Positions 8,171-16,963 of a stretch of DNA of 64,000 bases are shown piece by piece. A program made the position numbers and the translations under genes. The DNA comes from Candidatus Cloacimonadota bacterium. Lineage in GTDB: Bacteria; Cloacimonadota; Cloacimonadia; Cloacimonadales; Cloacimonadaceae. The stretch spans positions 1 through 64,000 of the forward strand of contig JAJBAW010000002.1 of NCBI GenBank assembly GCA_020532545.1, given 5' to 3'. The first letter of the stretch is position 1. The number at the start of each line of letters is the position of its first letter. The notes under the pieces were generated by a model. That model was not told where the DNA came from, searched no databases, and was given only the letters and a program-made list of their open reading frames with translations.

Positions 8171-8796
8171 GTTTTTTTCTCCTGTTGCAGGAATCCCTGC
8201 ATGGGGTTGTGGTATCTGCATACCCGGTTTTCTTCGGCCTTGATAATGGCCATCACGTCACTTACGGCATGGTCCAGATCATCGTTTATCACCAGATAAT
8301 CATAATCTGGAATACAGTCCAGTTCTTTTTCTGCGGTGTTCAGCCTGCGCTGAATAGCCTCTTCACTATCCGTCCCTCGTTTGATCAGCCGATCCTTCAG
8401 CACATCCATCGAAGGCGGGATAATGAATATCTTCACCAGCGGCACTTTTGTGGCGCTGATCTGAGCGGCTCCCTGCACATCGATATCCATGATCACATGG
8501 TGCCCGAGGCTCAGCCGGGACTGAGTAAAGCTGATCGAGGTTCCATACCAGCTATGGCCAAAGACTTTCGCGTGTTCCAGAAAATCTCCCTGGGCAATAC
8601 GGGTTTCAAATTCAGCTTCGTTCACGAAGTGATAATGAATCCCGTTTTGCTCAGTTCCTCGCGGGGCCCGCGTGGTATAGCTCACAGAATAATCGATGCT
8701 ATCCGCCTTAGCCAGGATTTCATTCAAAATCGTGGTTTTACCTCCTCCCGAAGGGGCAGATAGGATGATCAGAAAGCTGGAGCTTCTTTTTATCAA
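8167..8796 (-). CDS. gmk: Guanylate kinase
   Basis: A 209-residue GMP kinase with P-loop SAPSGGGKTTIL near residues 13-24, the GMP-binding SVSYTTRAPRGTEQNGIHYHFV segment (about 37-58) and VIMDIDVQGAAQI. It makes GDP from GMP. No in-frame ATG lies upstream: the frame reads back to the gcvH stop 21 bases away, so TTG at 8794-8796 is the likely start. Its TGA overlaps the omega-like ATG. The gmk/omega pairing is widespread in bacteria. Confidence 0.93.
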   Translation of the reverse strand: MIKRSSSFLIILSAPSGGGKTTILNEILAKADSIDYSVSYTTRAPRGTEQNGIHYHFVNEAEFETRIAQGDFLEHAKVFGHSWYGTSISFTQSRLSLGHHVIMDIDVQGAAQISATKVPLVKIFIIPPSMDVLKDRLIKRGTDSEEAIQRRLNTAEKELDCIPDYDYLVINDDLDHAVSDVMAIIKAEENRVCRYHNPMQGFLQQEKKT

Positions 8797-8817
8797 TGTC
8801 CGGCCATTAGCCGCAAA

Positions 8818-9198
8818 TTATTCAGGTATGGCTTTCTTGTATTCTACTGCGCTTAAAAGATTGTCAAGCTCATCTTTGTCGCTCATCCGAATCTTGATCA
8901 GCCACCCATCTTCATAGGGGGATTTATTCATCAAATCCGGGCTATCTTCCAAATCTGTATTGCGCTCGACTATCTTGCCGGAAAGTGGGGAAATCATGTC
9001 TTCCACAGCTTTCACTGCTTCGATGGAGCCACAAGGCTCGCCAGCATCTACTTTCATGCCTACTTCAGGCAGCTCTACAAACACAATATCGCCCAGCTCG
9101 TGCTGTGCAAAATCAGTGATTCCGACGGTGGCGGTATCGCCTTCGACTCTCACCCATTCATGGCTTTCGGTGTAGTATAAATCTTCAATAATGTTCAT
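8818..9198 (-). CDS. gcvH: Glycine cleavage system H protein
   Basis: A 126-residue lipoyl carrier, full length, opening with YYTESHEWV. The lipoylated Lys is in GSIEAVKAVEDMISP near residues 58-72. It shuttles the aminomethyl group between GcvP, GcvT and the lipoamide dehydrogenase; none of those is nearby, so H may be used elsewhere or act as a general lipoyl carrier. The start follows CAGGAGAAAACC. It lies 21 bases ahead of gmk and 96 bases after tnaA. Confidence 0.95.
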   Translation of the reverse strand: MNIIEDLYYTESHEWVRVEGDTATVGITDFAQHELGDIVFVELPEVGMKVDAGEPCGSIEAVKAVEDMISPLSGKIVERNTDLEDSPDLMNKSPYEDGWLIKIRMSDKDELDNLLSAVEYKKAIPE

Positions 9199-9294
9199 GG
9201 TTTTCTCCTGATCTTAGTTTTGTCATCATAAGCCAAAACTGCAAGTTGCCACATTGTGTCAAGTTCAAAAGTGACAACCGCATGTCTTTTATGC

Positions 9295-10671
9295 TTAAAG
9301 CGTTTCAAATGTAGCGGTGAAGTGCCGCATAATAGGCGCTTCGTACTTTATTTTGAGTCCGCGGTAAGTCTCACGTTTGGCCCAGATTTGCTCTAATCCC
9401 CAGACCACTATGTCCATGTGATTATTGGTATATACACGACGGGGGATAGCCAGCCTGAGCAGTTCCATCTTGGGAATGCGTTCCACGCGGGTATCGGGAT
9501 CCCGGTCTGCGAGTACAGTGCCGATTTCCACTCCGCGCACTCCGGCTTCCACATACAGTGCCACACCCAAAACCTGGGCGGGATACTGCGTCTGCGGGAT
9601 CTGCGGGAAGAAGCTTTTGGCGTCCACATAGATCGCGTGTCCACCGGCTGGTTTCACGATTGGGATGCCGAGTTTGGTGATTTCGTCTCCCAGATACTTC
9701 ACCTGCGAGATGCGGGCCTGCAGATAATCAAATTCCGTGCTTTCCAGGAGGCCGGTGGCCAGGGTTTCCATATCCCGTCCGCTCATGCCACCATAGGTGA
9801 TGTAGCCTTCAAACATGATGCTGAAAGTGCAGCACTGGCGATAGATTTCTTCGCTTCTGAGGCCGATGAATCCGCCCATATTGATGATGCCGTCTTTTTT
9901 CGCACTCATGGTCATACCGTCAGCATGGCTAAACATCTCTTTCACAATCTCTTTGATGGTCTTATTCTGATAGCCATCTTCACGAGTTTTGATAAAATAG
10001 GCATTTTCGGCAAAGCGCGCAGAATCAAAGATCAAAGGAATCTTATGGTGTTTGCAGACCTTGGCCACGGCCTTGATATTGGCCATGGAAACCGGCTGTC
10101 CGCCTCCGGTATTGCAGGTGACAGTCAGAACCATAAAGGGAATCTTCTCGGCACCGTGCGCTTTGATGCAAGCTTCCAGCTTGTCGATATCGACATTACC
10201 CTTGAAAGGCAGTTCCGAATTCATGTCCGAAGCTGCGTCCACAGTGCAATCCACCGCAGTGGCATGACGAAATTCGATGTGCCCTTTGGTGGTATCAAAA
10301 TGTGCATTGCCGGGGACGATGTCGTGGGCTTTCAACATCACCGAAAACAGGACATTTTCTGCAGCTCTGCCCTGATGAGTGGGCATCACAAATTCGAAGC
10401 CCAAAAGCTCCTGGATCGTCTTTTTCATGCGCAAAAAGCTGCGGCTTCCGGCATAACTCTCGTCGCCCATCATGAGGGCAGACCACTGTCTATCGCTCAT
10501 GGCGTTGGTTCCGGAATCTGTGATCAGGTCGATATACACGTCTTCCGCATCGAGGCTGAAGAGGTTGTATTGGGCCGCTTTGATCTTGGCTTCGCGCTGC
10601 TCTTTGTTCAGGATTTTCAGGGGCTCCACCATTTTGATGCGCCAGGGTTCTGCATAAGGCATCTTGTTCAT
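9295..10671 (-). CDS. tnaA: Tryptophanase
   Basis: A 458-residue PLP beta-eliminating lyase. The PLP lysine is in MSAKKDGIINMGG (second K, residue 259). Tryptophanase is favoured over tyrosine phenol-lyase by VEIGTVLADRDPDTR and by His in the C-terminal RHFTATFE (phenol-lyases have RFFTA). Reaction: tryptophan to indole, pyruvate and ammonia. The start follows TGGAGAAAAC. No TnaC-like leader peptide was recognised upstream. It is likely a catabolic gene for amino-acid fermentation, with a pyridoxal kinase downstream on the same strand. Confidence 0.9.
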   Translation of the reverse strand: MNKMPYAEPWRIKMVEPLKILNKEQREAKIKAAQYNLFSLDAEDVYIDLITDSGTNAMSDRQWSALMMGDESYAGSRSFLRMKKTIQELLGFEFVMPTHQGRAAENVLFSVMLKAHDIVPGNAHFDTTKGHIEFRHATAVDCTVDAASDMNSELPFKGNVDIDKLEACIKAHGAEKIPFMVLTVTCNTGGGQPVSMANIKAVAKVCKHHKIPLIFDSARFAENAYFIKTREDGYQNKTIKEIVKEMFSHADGMTMSAKKDGIINMGGFIGLRSEEIYRQCCTFSIMFEGYITYGGMSGRDMETLATGLLESTEFDYLQARISQVKYLGDEITKLGIPIVKPAGGHAIYVDAKSFFPQIPQTQYPAQVLGVALYVEAGVRGVEIGTVLADRDPDTRVERIPKMELLRLAIPRRVYTNNHMDIVVWGLEQIWAKRETYRGLKIKYEAPIMRHFTATFETL

Positions 10672-10852
10672 GTTTTCTCCATATATCTTATTTTTATCGT
10701 TTCACAAAGTATTTTGAGTTTAAAAACAAAATCCAGCACAGGCTATTTGTGTCAAATCTTTTCTGCTTCTGGCACCTGCGGCGCGCCTGGAGACGATTCC
10801 ATTCTTGCAAGCCTGGGTTTGCATTTGGGCAAGAAGCAAAGCCACGATAACT

Positions 10853-10873
10853 GGATTGGATGCGTCTCGCGTC
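10853..10873 (+). repeat. Dispersed 21-bp motif, copy 1
   Basis: GGATTGGATGCGTCTCGCGT + C. The inverted copy at 12512-12532 is identical and a diverged copy lies at 59708-59728. All three are intergenic; this one lies 8 bases before the tRNA fragment. Confidence 0.7.
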
Positions 10874-10881
10874 GACTGAGA

Positions 10882-10931
10882 ACTGCTTCGTAATCAGTAG
10901 GTCGGGGGTTCGACTCCCCCATTTAGCTCCA
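10882..10931 (+). pseudogene. 3' half of tRNA-Thr(CGU)
   Basis: This 50-base stretch reads as the anticodon arm (ACTGC-TTCGTAA-TCAGT, anticodon CGT), variable loop, perfect T arm (GGGGG-TTCGACT-CCCCC) and 3' acceptor strand ATTTAGC-T-CCA with encoded CCA. The matching 5' acceptor GCTAAAT and the D arm are absent; unrelated sequence holding the 21-bp motif precedes it. A lone tRNA 3' half is what site-specific integration at a tRNA gene leaves behind. No intact copy or integrase is in the window. Confidence 0.75.
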
Positions 10932-11054
10932 GCGTTACAGCGGTTTGCCCAAAAGTCCGTAGGACATATATAGGACAAACCGCTGATTGTTTTAAGCAGA
11001 ATATATCCCCCGAAGAGGAAAACAATATATCTGCTTTGTGTTTTATATGATCTA
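10932..11054. other. Inverted repeat plus direct-repeat copy 1
   Basis: CAGCGGTTTG (near 10938) and CAAACCGCTG (near 10976) pair as an inverted repeat. From 10953 to 11017 the sequence (AAGTCCGTAGGACA, AAACCGCTGAT, TTTTAAGCA, CCCCCGAAGAGG) is repeated at 12254-12312 beyond the Sel1 gene. No coding sequence was seen. Confidence 0.6.
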
Positions 11055-11912
11055 TCAATTATGCTCGGTAAACCACTTCCGGGCTCTGGCCTGTAGCTGT
11101 TCCTGCTGTTGTTTGCTTAATTGTTTGGCTGCAATCTCACGGTTATCTTTGGCCATATCAATTCCATTTGCAGAAGCAATTAAAAACCAGAAATACGCTT
11201 CACTGTAATCTAAGATAACGCCTTCTCCAGTACCATAACATAATCCTAAATTAGTCTGCGCAAATGCAATTCCCTGCTCTGCCGCCAGGCGAAACCATCT
11301 GACCGCTTCCTTTTTGTCCTGAACAATGCCCTCGCCATTGTAGTAGCACAGACCCAAATTGTATTGCGCATAAGCATAGCCCTGCTCTGCCGCCAGACGA
11401 TACCATCTGACCGCTTCCTTTTTGTCCTGAACAATGCCATCGCCATTGTTGTAGCAATTACCCAAATTGAATTGCGCATCAGTGAGTCCCTGCTCTGCCG
11501 CCAGGCGATACCATCTGACCGCTTCCTTTTTGTCCTGAACAATGCCCTCGCCATTGTTGTAGCGCACACCCAAATTGAATTGCGCTTCAGCAAGGCCCTG
11601 CTCTGCTGCCAGGCGATACCATCTGACCGCTTCCTTTTTGTTCTGAACAATGCCCTCGCCATTGTTGTAGCGCACACCCAAATTGAATTGTGCTTCAGCA
11701 AGGCCCTGCTCTGCTGCCAGGCGATACCATCTGACCGCTTCTTTTGTGTCCTGAACAATGCCCTCGCCATTGGCGTAGCACAGACCCAAATAGAATTGTG
11801 CTTCAGCATCGCCTTTTTTCGCCGCTTGCAGCAGAGATTCGCTATAAACTACTTTACTGCAGAGCGTTCCCATCATTAAAAGGATGATCAAAATAAGCCC
11901 TAAGTTACGCAT
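11055..11912 (-). CDS. Sel1-repeat protein, secreted
   Basis: A 285-residue protein with a signal peptide (LGLILIILLMMGTLCSKVVYS), then six 36-residue Sel1/TPR-like repeats of the form AEAQFNLGxxYNNGEGIVQDKKEAVRWYRLAAEQG, and a last variant repeat ending in EAYFWFLIASANG. The central DNA repeats are 108 bp and nearly identical (for example the GACCGCTTC positions recur at 11301, 11409, 11517, 11625 and 11733), so copy number is probably unstable. Sel1 repeats bind partner proteins; the partner is unknown. It is flanked by direct repeats and lies next to the tRNA scar. Confidence 0.85.
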   Translation of the reverse strand: MRNLGLILIILLMMGTLCSKVVYSESLLQAAKKGDAEAQFYLGLCYANGEGIVQDTKEAVRWYRLAAEQGLAEAQFNLGVRYNNGEGIVQNKKEAVRWYRLAAEQGLAEAQFNLGVRYNNGEGIVQDKKEAVRWYRLAAEQGLTDAQFNLGNCYNNGDGIVQDKKEAVRWYRLAAEQGYAYAQYNLGLCYYNGEGIVQDKKEAVRWFRLAAEQGIAFAQTNLGLCYGTGEGVILDYSEAYFWFLIASANGIDMAKDNREIAAKQLSKQQQEQLQARARKWFTEHN

Positions 11913-12253
11913 ATAAAACCTCCAAGGTGTTTTTTTCTAAAGATTAGCTGGTCAGGATTTATGTCAAGTTGAAAGTTGCAAATATCATAAAAATACCATG
12001 GTGTATCAGGCATCACTTTTGTGATGATGGGAACAATCTGTGGGAGAGATGGCGATCCATAATGCAAGTTTCGTTGAACAAAATAGATATCTCCGTATGC
12101 TGATCAATATTCGGAATCAAGTTAACGGTTTTAGCCGTCCCATGTCTCTTTATCCTTGATCGAGCCAATGGCGTTTTCCTTGTCTTGCAGTTAATCACAG
12201 CAATGGATTAGATTTAATAAATAGCAAGCTTTTTAGTCACTATCATATTATAG

Positions 12254-12312
12254 AAAGTCTGTAGGACAAACCGCTGATATTTTTAAGCAAAAAATACCCC
12301 TCCGAAGAGGGG
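12254..12312 (+). repeat. Direct-repeat copy 2 with terminator-like hairpin
   Basis: Matches 10953-11017: AAGTCTGTAGGACA, AAACCGCTGAT, TTTTAAGCA, then CCCCTCCGAAGAGGGG at its end, a stable hairpin with a CGAA loop followed by TTTAAATT. The two copies flank the Sel1 gene in the same orientation about 1.3 kb apart. Confidence 0.65.
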
Positions 12313-12511
12313 TTTAAATTACAGATTTTTTCTTAAACTAACCGATACTATGTTCTTTAAGAAGGCTTAGTTTTTAATAATTTTCTGTACCATACTTACT
12401 AATGGCTGAGCCTGTAATTCTGCATATTCGCAGCTGGAACAGCTCAGTCTCTTAAACTCCAGTAAAGCTTATAGGATATGCTTCCTTTTGTAAAGGCCTG
12501 TGGTCTTACTG

Positions 12512-12532
12512 GACGCGAGACGCATCCAATCC
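12512..12532 (-). repeat. Dispersed 21-bp motif, copy 2 (inverted)
   Basis: Reverse complement of 10853-10873 with no mismatch across the 21 bases. Confidence 0.7.
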
Positions 12533-12566
12533 TGTAGCGCTGTCACTCACATTTCCAGACTTACAG

Positions 12567-12661
12567 AGTCCTTCCTGCATAGGATGACGTGTAGATGTCG
12601 TGTAGATAAGAGTATTTTTTCCTGCTATCTACACATCATCTACACGACAACGAACGGGGAT
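12567..12661 (+). repeat. Dispersed hairpin repeat A, copy 1
   Basis: About 95 bp opening with AGTCCTTCCTGCATAG. CGTGTAGATG...GTGTAGATAA pairs with CTATCTACACATCATCTACACG to form a long stem around a T-rich loop. A homologous copy lies inverted at 44433-44525. Confidence 0.7.
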
Positions 12662-12850
12662 GGAAGCAGTCTGGCAGCAGCAGGTCTAAGCTAAAAGTCT
12701 GTCAGCTTGGGGCATATTAGCTTGAAATAAGGAGATGGTGGTACTGGCTGATTCTTCAGACAGGTACCAAACATGAGCTGACCAGAGCTTTCGAGTTTAC
12801 TCGTGTCGGATATCTTGCTAAGTCTAAGGCCAAAGCGTTCTGCGGCAGTG

Positions 12851-14455
12851 CTATGTGGATATCCCCGGAACCGCGCTGGCATTGCCATCCCTGATCGCGT
12901 TATACATCGGACTCATGATCTCCACCCCCGCTTCGGCGAAATTATCAAGGATGTTTTTATGCAATTCCGTGTAAGTCAAAATTTGGGTATTCGGCCTATC
13001 CGTATAGGCACAAAGTTGGTATTCCACACAGTGATCCATGAGCCTCAAAATATTGACATAGGGCGACTTCTGTGTGTTGACACCATCGCTTTTCAGCGCT
13101 GCTGAGATCAGGAGTTCATAGACCTTTTGCCAAGGCACGTCATAACGGACGCTGAGCTCGGTATGCAGGACCAGGTTGCCTTCGCGGGCATAGGAAGAGT
13201 AGTCCATGATATTGCCCGAGAGTACGATAGCATTGGGGATGGTAACCTCTTCATTTTTTATCGTTTTTATGCGCACCACCAGCAATGAGGTCTCCAGCAG
13301 GGTTCCTTTTTTGTCGCCAATGCGCACAAAATCCCCTATCCTGTAGGCCCGCATATAGGTCAGGATGATCCCCGCAATGATATTGGCGATGGCCGAAGAA
13401 GAGCCCAGGGATACGATCACACCCACAAAAATCGAGATACCTTGAAAAGCCGGTGAACTGGAGCCGGGCAGATAGGGGAAGATCACCACCACCGTGAAGA
13501 ACATGATCAGGAATTTCACGATTTGATAGGTGGAATCAGCCCATTCCGGATAGAAATTCGAAAAGCGCAGATTGCCTTGTTCGATCTCATCAAAGATATA
13601 GCGTAAGAACTTGAGTAAGTAGCGGGTTACGATTACCACCACGATGATGAAAAAGAGGCTGGGCAGATAGTTCAAAACCGCTTGACCCACTCCCATCACT
13701 GGATTCATGATATAAGCCTGCAAGCGCTGGCCGATTTCGTGAGTGGCGGGAATCACCAAAAGTACGAAATACAGCGTAAAATAGAATAATAAAGCCAGCA
13801 AGATAAAGCGCACCAAGGCGATAATGGTTCTGGCCGCCCTGCAGAATTGATCGGTAGAAAGTAACTTGATGCCTCTGAAGGTAAAGCCTTCTGGATTTGC
13901 CGTTTTCACAGCTATGATCAGGCTTTGCAGATATTTGATCATCTTGCTGAGCATCCGGAAGATAAAGATGCTGATGCCCAGAATCAGCAATACAAATAAG
14001 ACAGTTTTTACGATCAGGATGATGCTCTGCCGCATACTCAGATGGATAAAAAGCGGGATAAACTCATCTGCGATCAGGTCATAATAGCCTTCCGCGATCT
14101 CGGGCAAAGGTTTTTGCAAAGCCAGCGAATCCGCTATACCCGCGGTGAGAATGGTCTTGTCTCCATAACGGACATCGTATTGACCATCCTGACCATAGAC
14201 GTGCAAACTGTCCCGATAAAGGCGCTTGTTTTCAGAAAGCTTTTCCAGCCTTTTGCTGATGATGTCGGAACGTTCCAGGGCCGAGAAACTGCCCAGGCCG
14301 CTGTAAACATAAAAGATAACCTTATCTTTATATACCACAGGAGATTTCAGTATGAGGCTGTCCTGCTCTACATGCTCGAAAATATTCCTGGCTGCCAAAG
14401 AGGCTGAGAGGACAAGCAAGAGGCTGAACAACAGCAAAAGTCTGAATCCTTTCAT
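12851..14455 (-). CDS. Mechanosensitive ion channel, MscS family
   Basis: A 534-residue inner-membrane protein: signal sequence (LLLLFSLLLVLSASLA), an extra periplasmic domain of about 100 residues, several membrane helices (around 135-165, 210-240, 260-290, 310-330), then the MscS pore/beta domain (GSSSAIANIIAGIILTYMRAYRIGDFVRIGDKKGTLLE, near 350-390, and VTIPNAIVLSGNIMDYS). It opens under membrane tension as a safety valve. It is larger than E. coli MscS (286). Its ATG overlaps the upstream DPD-like gene stop as ATGA. Confidence 0.9.
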   Translation of the reverse strand: MKGFRLLLLFSLLLVLSASLAARNIFEHVEQDSLILKSPVVYKDKVIFYVYSGLGSFSALERSDIISKRLEKLSENKRLYRDSLHVYGQDGQYDVRYGDKTILTAGIADSLALQKPLPEIAEGYYDLIADEFIPLFIHLSMRQSIILIVKTVLFVLLILGISIFIFRMLSKMIKYLQSLIIAVKTANPEGFTFRGIKLLSTDQFCRAARTIIALVRFILLALLFYFTLYFVLLVIPATHEIGQRLQAYIMNPVMGVGQAVLNYLPSLFFIIVVVIVTRYLLKFLRYIFDEIEQGNLRFSNFYPEWADSTYQIVKFLIMFFTVVVIFPYLPGSSSPAFQGISIFVGVIVSLGSSSAIANIIAGIILTYMRAYRIGDFVRIGDKKGTLLETSLLVVRIKTIKNEEVTIPNAIVLSGNIMDYSSYAREGNLVLHTELSVRYDVPWQKVYELLISAALKSDGVNTQKSPYVNILRLMDHCVEYQLCAYTDRPNTQILTYTELHKNILDNFAEAGVEIMSPMYNAIRDGNASAVPGIST

Positions 14456-16902
14456 CTTAATTCCTGTTTATTATCTATCATTTCCAGGGCGTTTGTCCAG
14501 CAAAGTTGCACGCACAGGCTGCAGCCCATGCACTTCTCTTCATCGATGTTGGGGTAGCCTTCCTCGTCCAGCACGATGGCCAGATAGGGGCAACGGGTGC
14601 AATTGCCGCAGTTTACACAGAGATCCTTGATTAGAGATGAATGCTTGTATTTGGGAGGGATATCCATGAAATCTGTGACAGGATGGGGCTGAGTAATGCC
14701 AATCAATTCTGCTACGCTGCCGATTTTGCGCGCTTGCAAGAGGTGGCTGAATCCGCTTTCTAGCTGATCAATGATGCCGTAGCCATAGCGTTCTACCACA
14801 GTGCAAAACTGTACGTTACCAGCGCCCAGAGCCAGGAAATTGGCGGCGTCATGGTGATTCATCGCTCCGCCATTTCCAGAGATAAATACGCCCATGCTGC
14901 CGGCCCTGGCCAGGCTGAGATAGCTGATGGGCAGTACGCCCTCTCCACTCATGCCGGCAATGATGCCTTGGTCCCAAGGGCCGTCTGAGGCTCTGAAACC
15001 CAGGGCGGGGAAGGTATTGGCCAGGGTGACGCCGGCTTTCTTGCCGGGATAGCGGTCAAAGACTGCTTTCACCGCAGCGATAATGGGATAGATCGCGGTC
15101 ACGGCTCCGGTGAGCTTGAAGAGTTTGGGGATCTCGGGATCGGAAATCTGCATCACCCAATCGATGATCTTGGCAGTGAGGACGGGGTCTTGAGCCACAA
15201 TGTCGCCATGGGTGCCATCTCCGCCCTGAGGGCAGGAAAGCGAGTATTCGATACCCATGGCTCCGGCTGCTTCCAGCTTTTTGGTGTTGGATTGCCAGCC
15301 GGCTTTGTCCTCAGCGTCATTTCCGCTTACGGGGCCACCGGTGGAAGCCATAGTCAGGCGATCCGGGAACTCCTTGATCAGACGGGCTACTTCCTCGCAA
15401 ACCCGGTCTATGGGGTGCTCGGAGACGTTGTCACAATTTGCGAAAGTCCTGTTGCCCTCACCCCAGACAAACATGTATTCGCTGGGGATGTGAATAGGCA
15501 GGTTATCGAATGAGGTCTTCATGATTCCGCCTGCCCAGCCGGCTTCGTAAGCCAGTTTCATCTGTTCATAACCATCGGATGGAGGGGCTGCGGAAAGGAT
15601 GAAGGGAGAGCGCATTTTGTGGCCAAAGAAGTCACAAGTGATCGGGACTGGCAGGCGTTTCCAGCCTGGAACCGCGCAGATGCTTTTGGTGGGTTGGGAG
15701 GGCTCGGCAAATTCCTTTGACCTCAGTGCAGCATCCACTTTGAAAGCCATGTTTTTGCCGGCTGCAACCGCTTGTACCACAGTGCTGGGGCCATTGATCA
15801 TGTCACCACAGCTATAGATGCCATCGCCTTCGATTTTGAAAGCAGGACTGCAACCCACGGATATTACCACGAGATCGAAAGGACGGTATTGCTCCGTGGA
15901 GCCTTCTTCGTCCTTGATTTGGGAAGGGTGAAACTCTGTATTGGCAGGCAGATAGACGGGACGAGTTCTGATGCCCACGGTCCTCTCGCCTTCGTTCACG
16001 ATCTCGACAATGCGGGTGCGATGGCTGAAAAGTATTTTGTGTTCCAGCAGGATGCCCTTTTCACGCAAGGTAAGCGGCAGTTCGCCAAAGGTTTCCAGGG
16101 TAAACATTTCCACGTGCGCAGCGCCGGATCTGGCAATCGTCAAAGCTTGATCTACTGCGATCGCTCCACCCACCAGTGCTACTCGCTTGCCTTTAAAGAG
16201 GAAGCAACTGGAGTTTTTGAGGATTTCCAGGCCGTAAATGGCTTTGTCATCCCCGGGGATATTCAGGTGGATGGGCTGATTGAGTCCGCCAGCCACGATC
16301 ACGGCTTTATAGCCTTCTTTCAGCAGGGCTTTGGGGTCCAGGACCTGCTGCTGGTGATGCACGATGTGAAAGCTTTCGCTAACCCACATGAGATCAGACA
16401 TCAGCATACCGCGGTCCAGCCGATCCTCCGGGATCAAGGCAGCTTGGCCGCCCAGGCTATCGGGATCGAAGATTTCGGGGTTGTAAGACAATTGACGCAG
16501 GGTCACCGCCGCACCGATGGCAGCGGGTCCACCACCCACAATGGCGATTTTATCCAGAGTGGCATCGGGCAGATCAAACTCTGGGGACATCCCCAATTCG
16601 CGGGCCTTCTTGATGATGGTGGCCTGCACAGAGGGAATCTGGATGGGAGCATCGAACTTCTCTTTCAGACAGGCCGCTACGCAATGATGATCCGGACAGA
16701 CATCACCACAGATGCCGCCCAAAGGATTGGAGGCCAGGATGATACCTGCCGCGCGCTTAAAATCCGAGGGTTGGCCACCAGCGGCAGCCATCATAAAATC
16801 CGCCGGCGAACAATCGCAGGGACAGGCAGTCTTACAGGGTTTGGTGGCGCAGTACTCGCAGCGCCTGATCTCGCTCATCAGTTGGGCGTCGGTCAAATAC
16901 AT
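14452..16902 (-). CDS. Dihydropyrimidine dehydrogenase-like PreT-PreA fusion oxidoreductase
   Basis: An 816-residue fusion. Residues 1-100 carry Fe-S cysteines (CEYCATKPCKTAC at 15-27; CGDVCPDHHCVAAC). FAD/NAD sites follow (AIVGGGPAAIGAAVTL near 123; VALVGGAIAVDQAL near 245). From about 420 to 720 is an FMN TIM-barrel with the active-site loop YSLSCPQGGDGTHG, where Cys is the expected acid. The C-terminus has two ferredoxin clusters (CVNCGNCTRC, CMGCSLCVQLC). The order matches dihydropyrimidine dehydrogenase, which reduces uracil/thymine, but it is shorter than the mammalian enzyme, so another substrate is possible. Confidence 0.85.
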   Translation of the reverse strand: MYLTDAQLMSEIRRCEYCATKPCKTACPCDCSPADFMMAAAGGQPSDFKRAAGIILASNPLGGICGDVCPDHHCVAACLKEKFDAPIQIPSVQATIIKKARELGMSPEFDLPDATLDKIAIVGGGPAAIGAAVTLRQLSYNPEIFDPDSLGGQAALIPEDRLDRGMLMSDLMWVSESFHIVHHQQQVLDPKALLKEGYKAVIVAGGLNQPIHLNIPGDDKAIYGLEILKNSSCFLFKGKRVALVGGAIAVDQALTIARSGAAHVEMFTLETFGELPLTLREKGILLEHKILFSHRTRIVEIVNEGERTVGIRTRPVYLPANTEFHPSQIKDEEGSTEQYRPFDLVVISVGCSPAFKIEGDGIYSCGDMINGPSTVVQAVAAGKNMAFKVDAALRSKEFAEPSQPTKSICAVPGWKRLPVPITCDFFGHKMRSPFILSAAPPSDGYEQMKLAYEAGWAGGIMKTSFDNLPIHIPSEYMFVWGEGNRTFANCDNVSEHPIDRVCEEVARLIKEFPDRLTMASTGGPVSGNDAEDKAGWQSNTKKLEAAGAMGIEYSLSCPQGGDGTHGDIVAQDPVLTAKIIDWVMQISDPEIPKLFKLTGAVTAIYPIIAAVKAVFDRYPGKKAGVTLANTFPALGFRASDGPWDQGIIAGMSGEGVLPISYLSLARAGSMGVFISGNGGAMNHHDAANFLALGAGNVQFCTVVERYGYGIIDQLESGFSHLLQARKIGSVAELIGITQPHPVTDFMDIPPKYKHSSLIKDLCVNCGNCTRCPYLAIVLDEEGYPNIDEEKCMGCSLCVQLCWTNALEMIDNKQELR

Positions 16903-16963
16903 ATCTAGCTCCTTCTCGTCCCTCGGGCATTTTAAGACAAGTGTGGTAATGATCTGTGTCTGG

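Larger units (their letters stand above)
11913..12850. other. 938-bp gene-poor accessory region
   Basis: No convincing gene. It holds direct-repeat copy 2 (12254-12312) with a CCCCTC-CGAA-GAGGGG hairpin, the inverted 21-bp motif (12512-12532) and a long hairpin repeat (12567-12661). A short frame near 12050-12160 (AIHNASFVEQNRYLRML) is too small and unrecognised to call. Confidence 0.6.

Noticed and set aside
9199-9294. Promoter for gcvH from TTGACA on the minus strand
   Set aside because: No -10 element at a usable distance.
10694-10978. 94-residue minus-strand frame across the tRNA fragment
   Set aside because: It is the antisense translation of tRNA sequence (the common GSRTPDLLI artefact).
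12013-12198. Short minus-strand frame and a plus-strand AIHNASFVEQNRYLRML frame in the accessory gap
   Set aside because: Too short, no recognised motif, no ribosome site; could be a decayed gene but cannot be supported.
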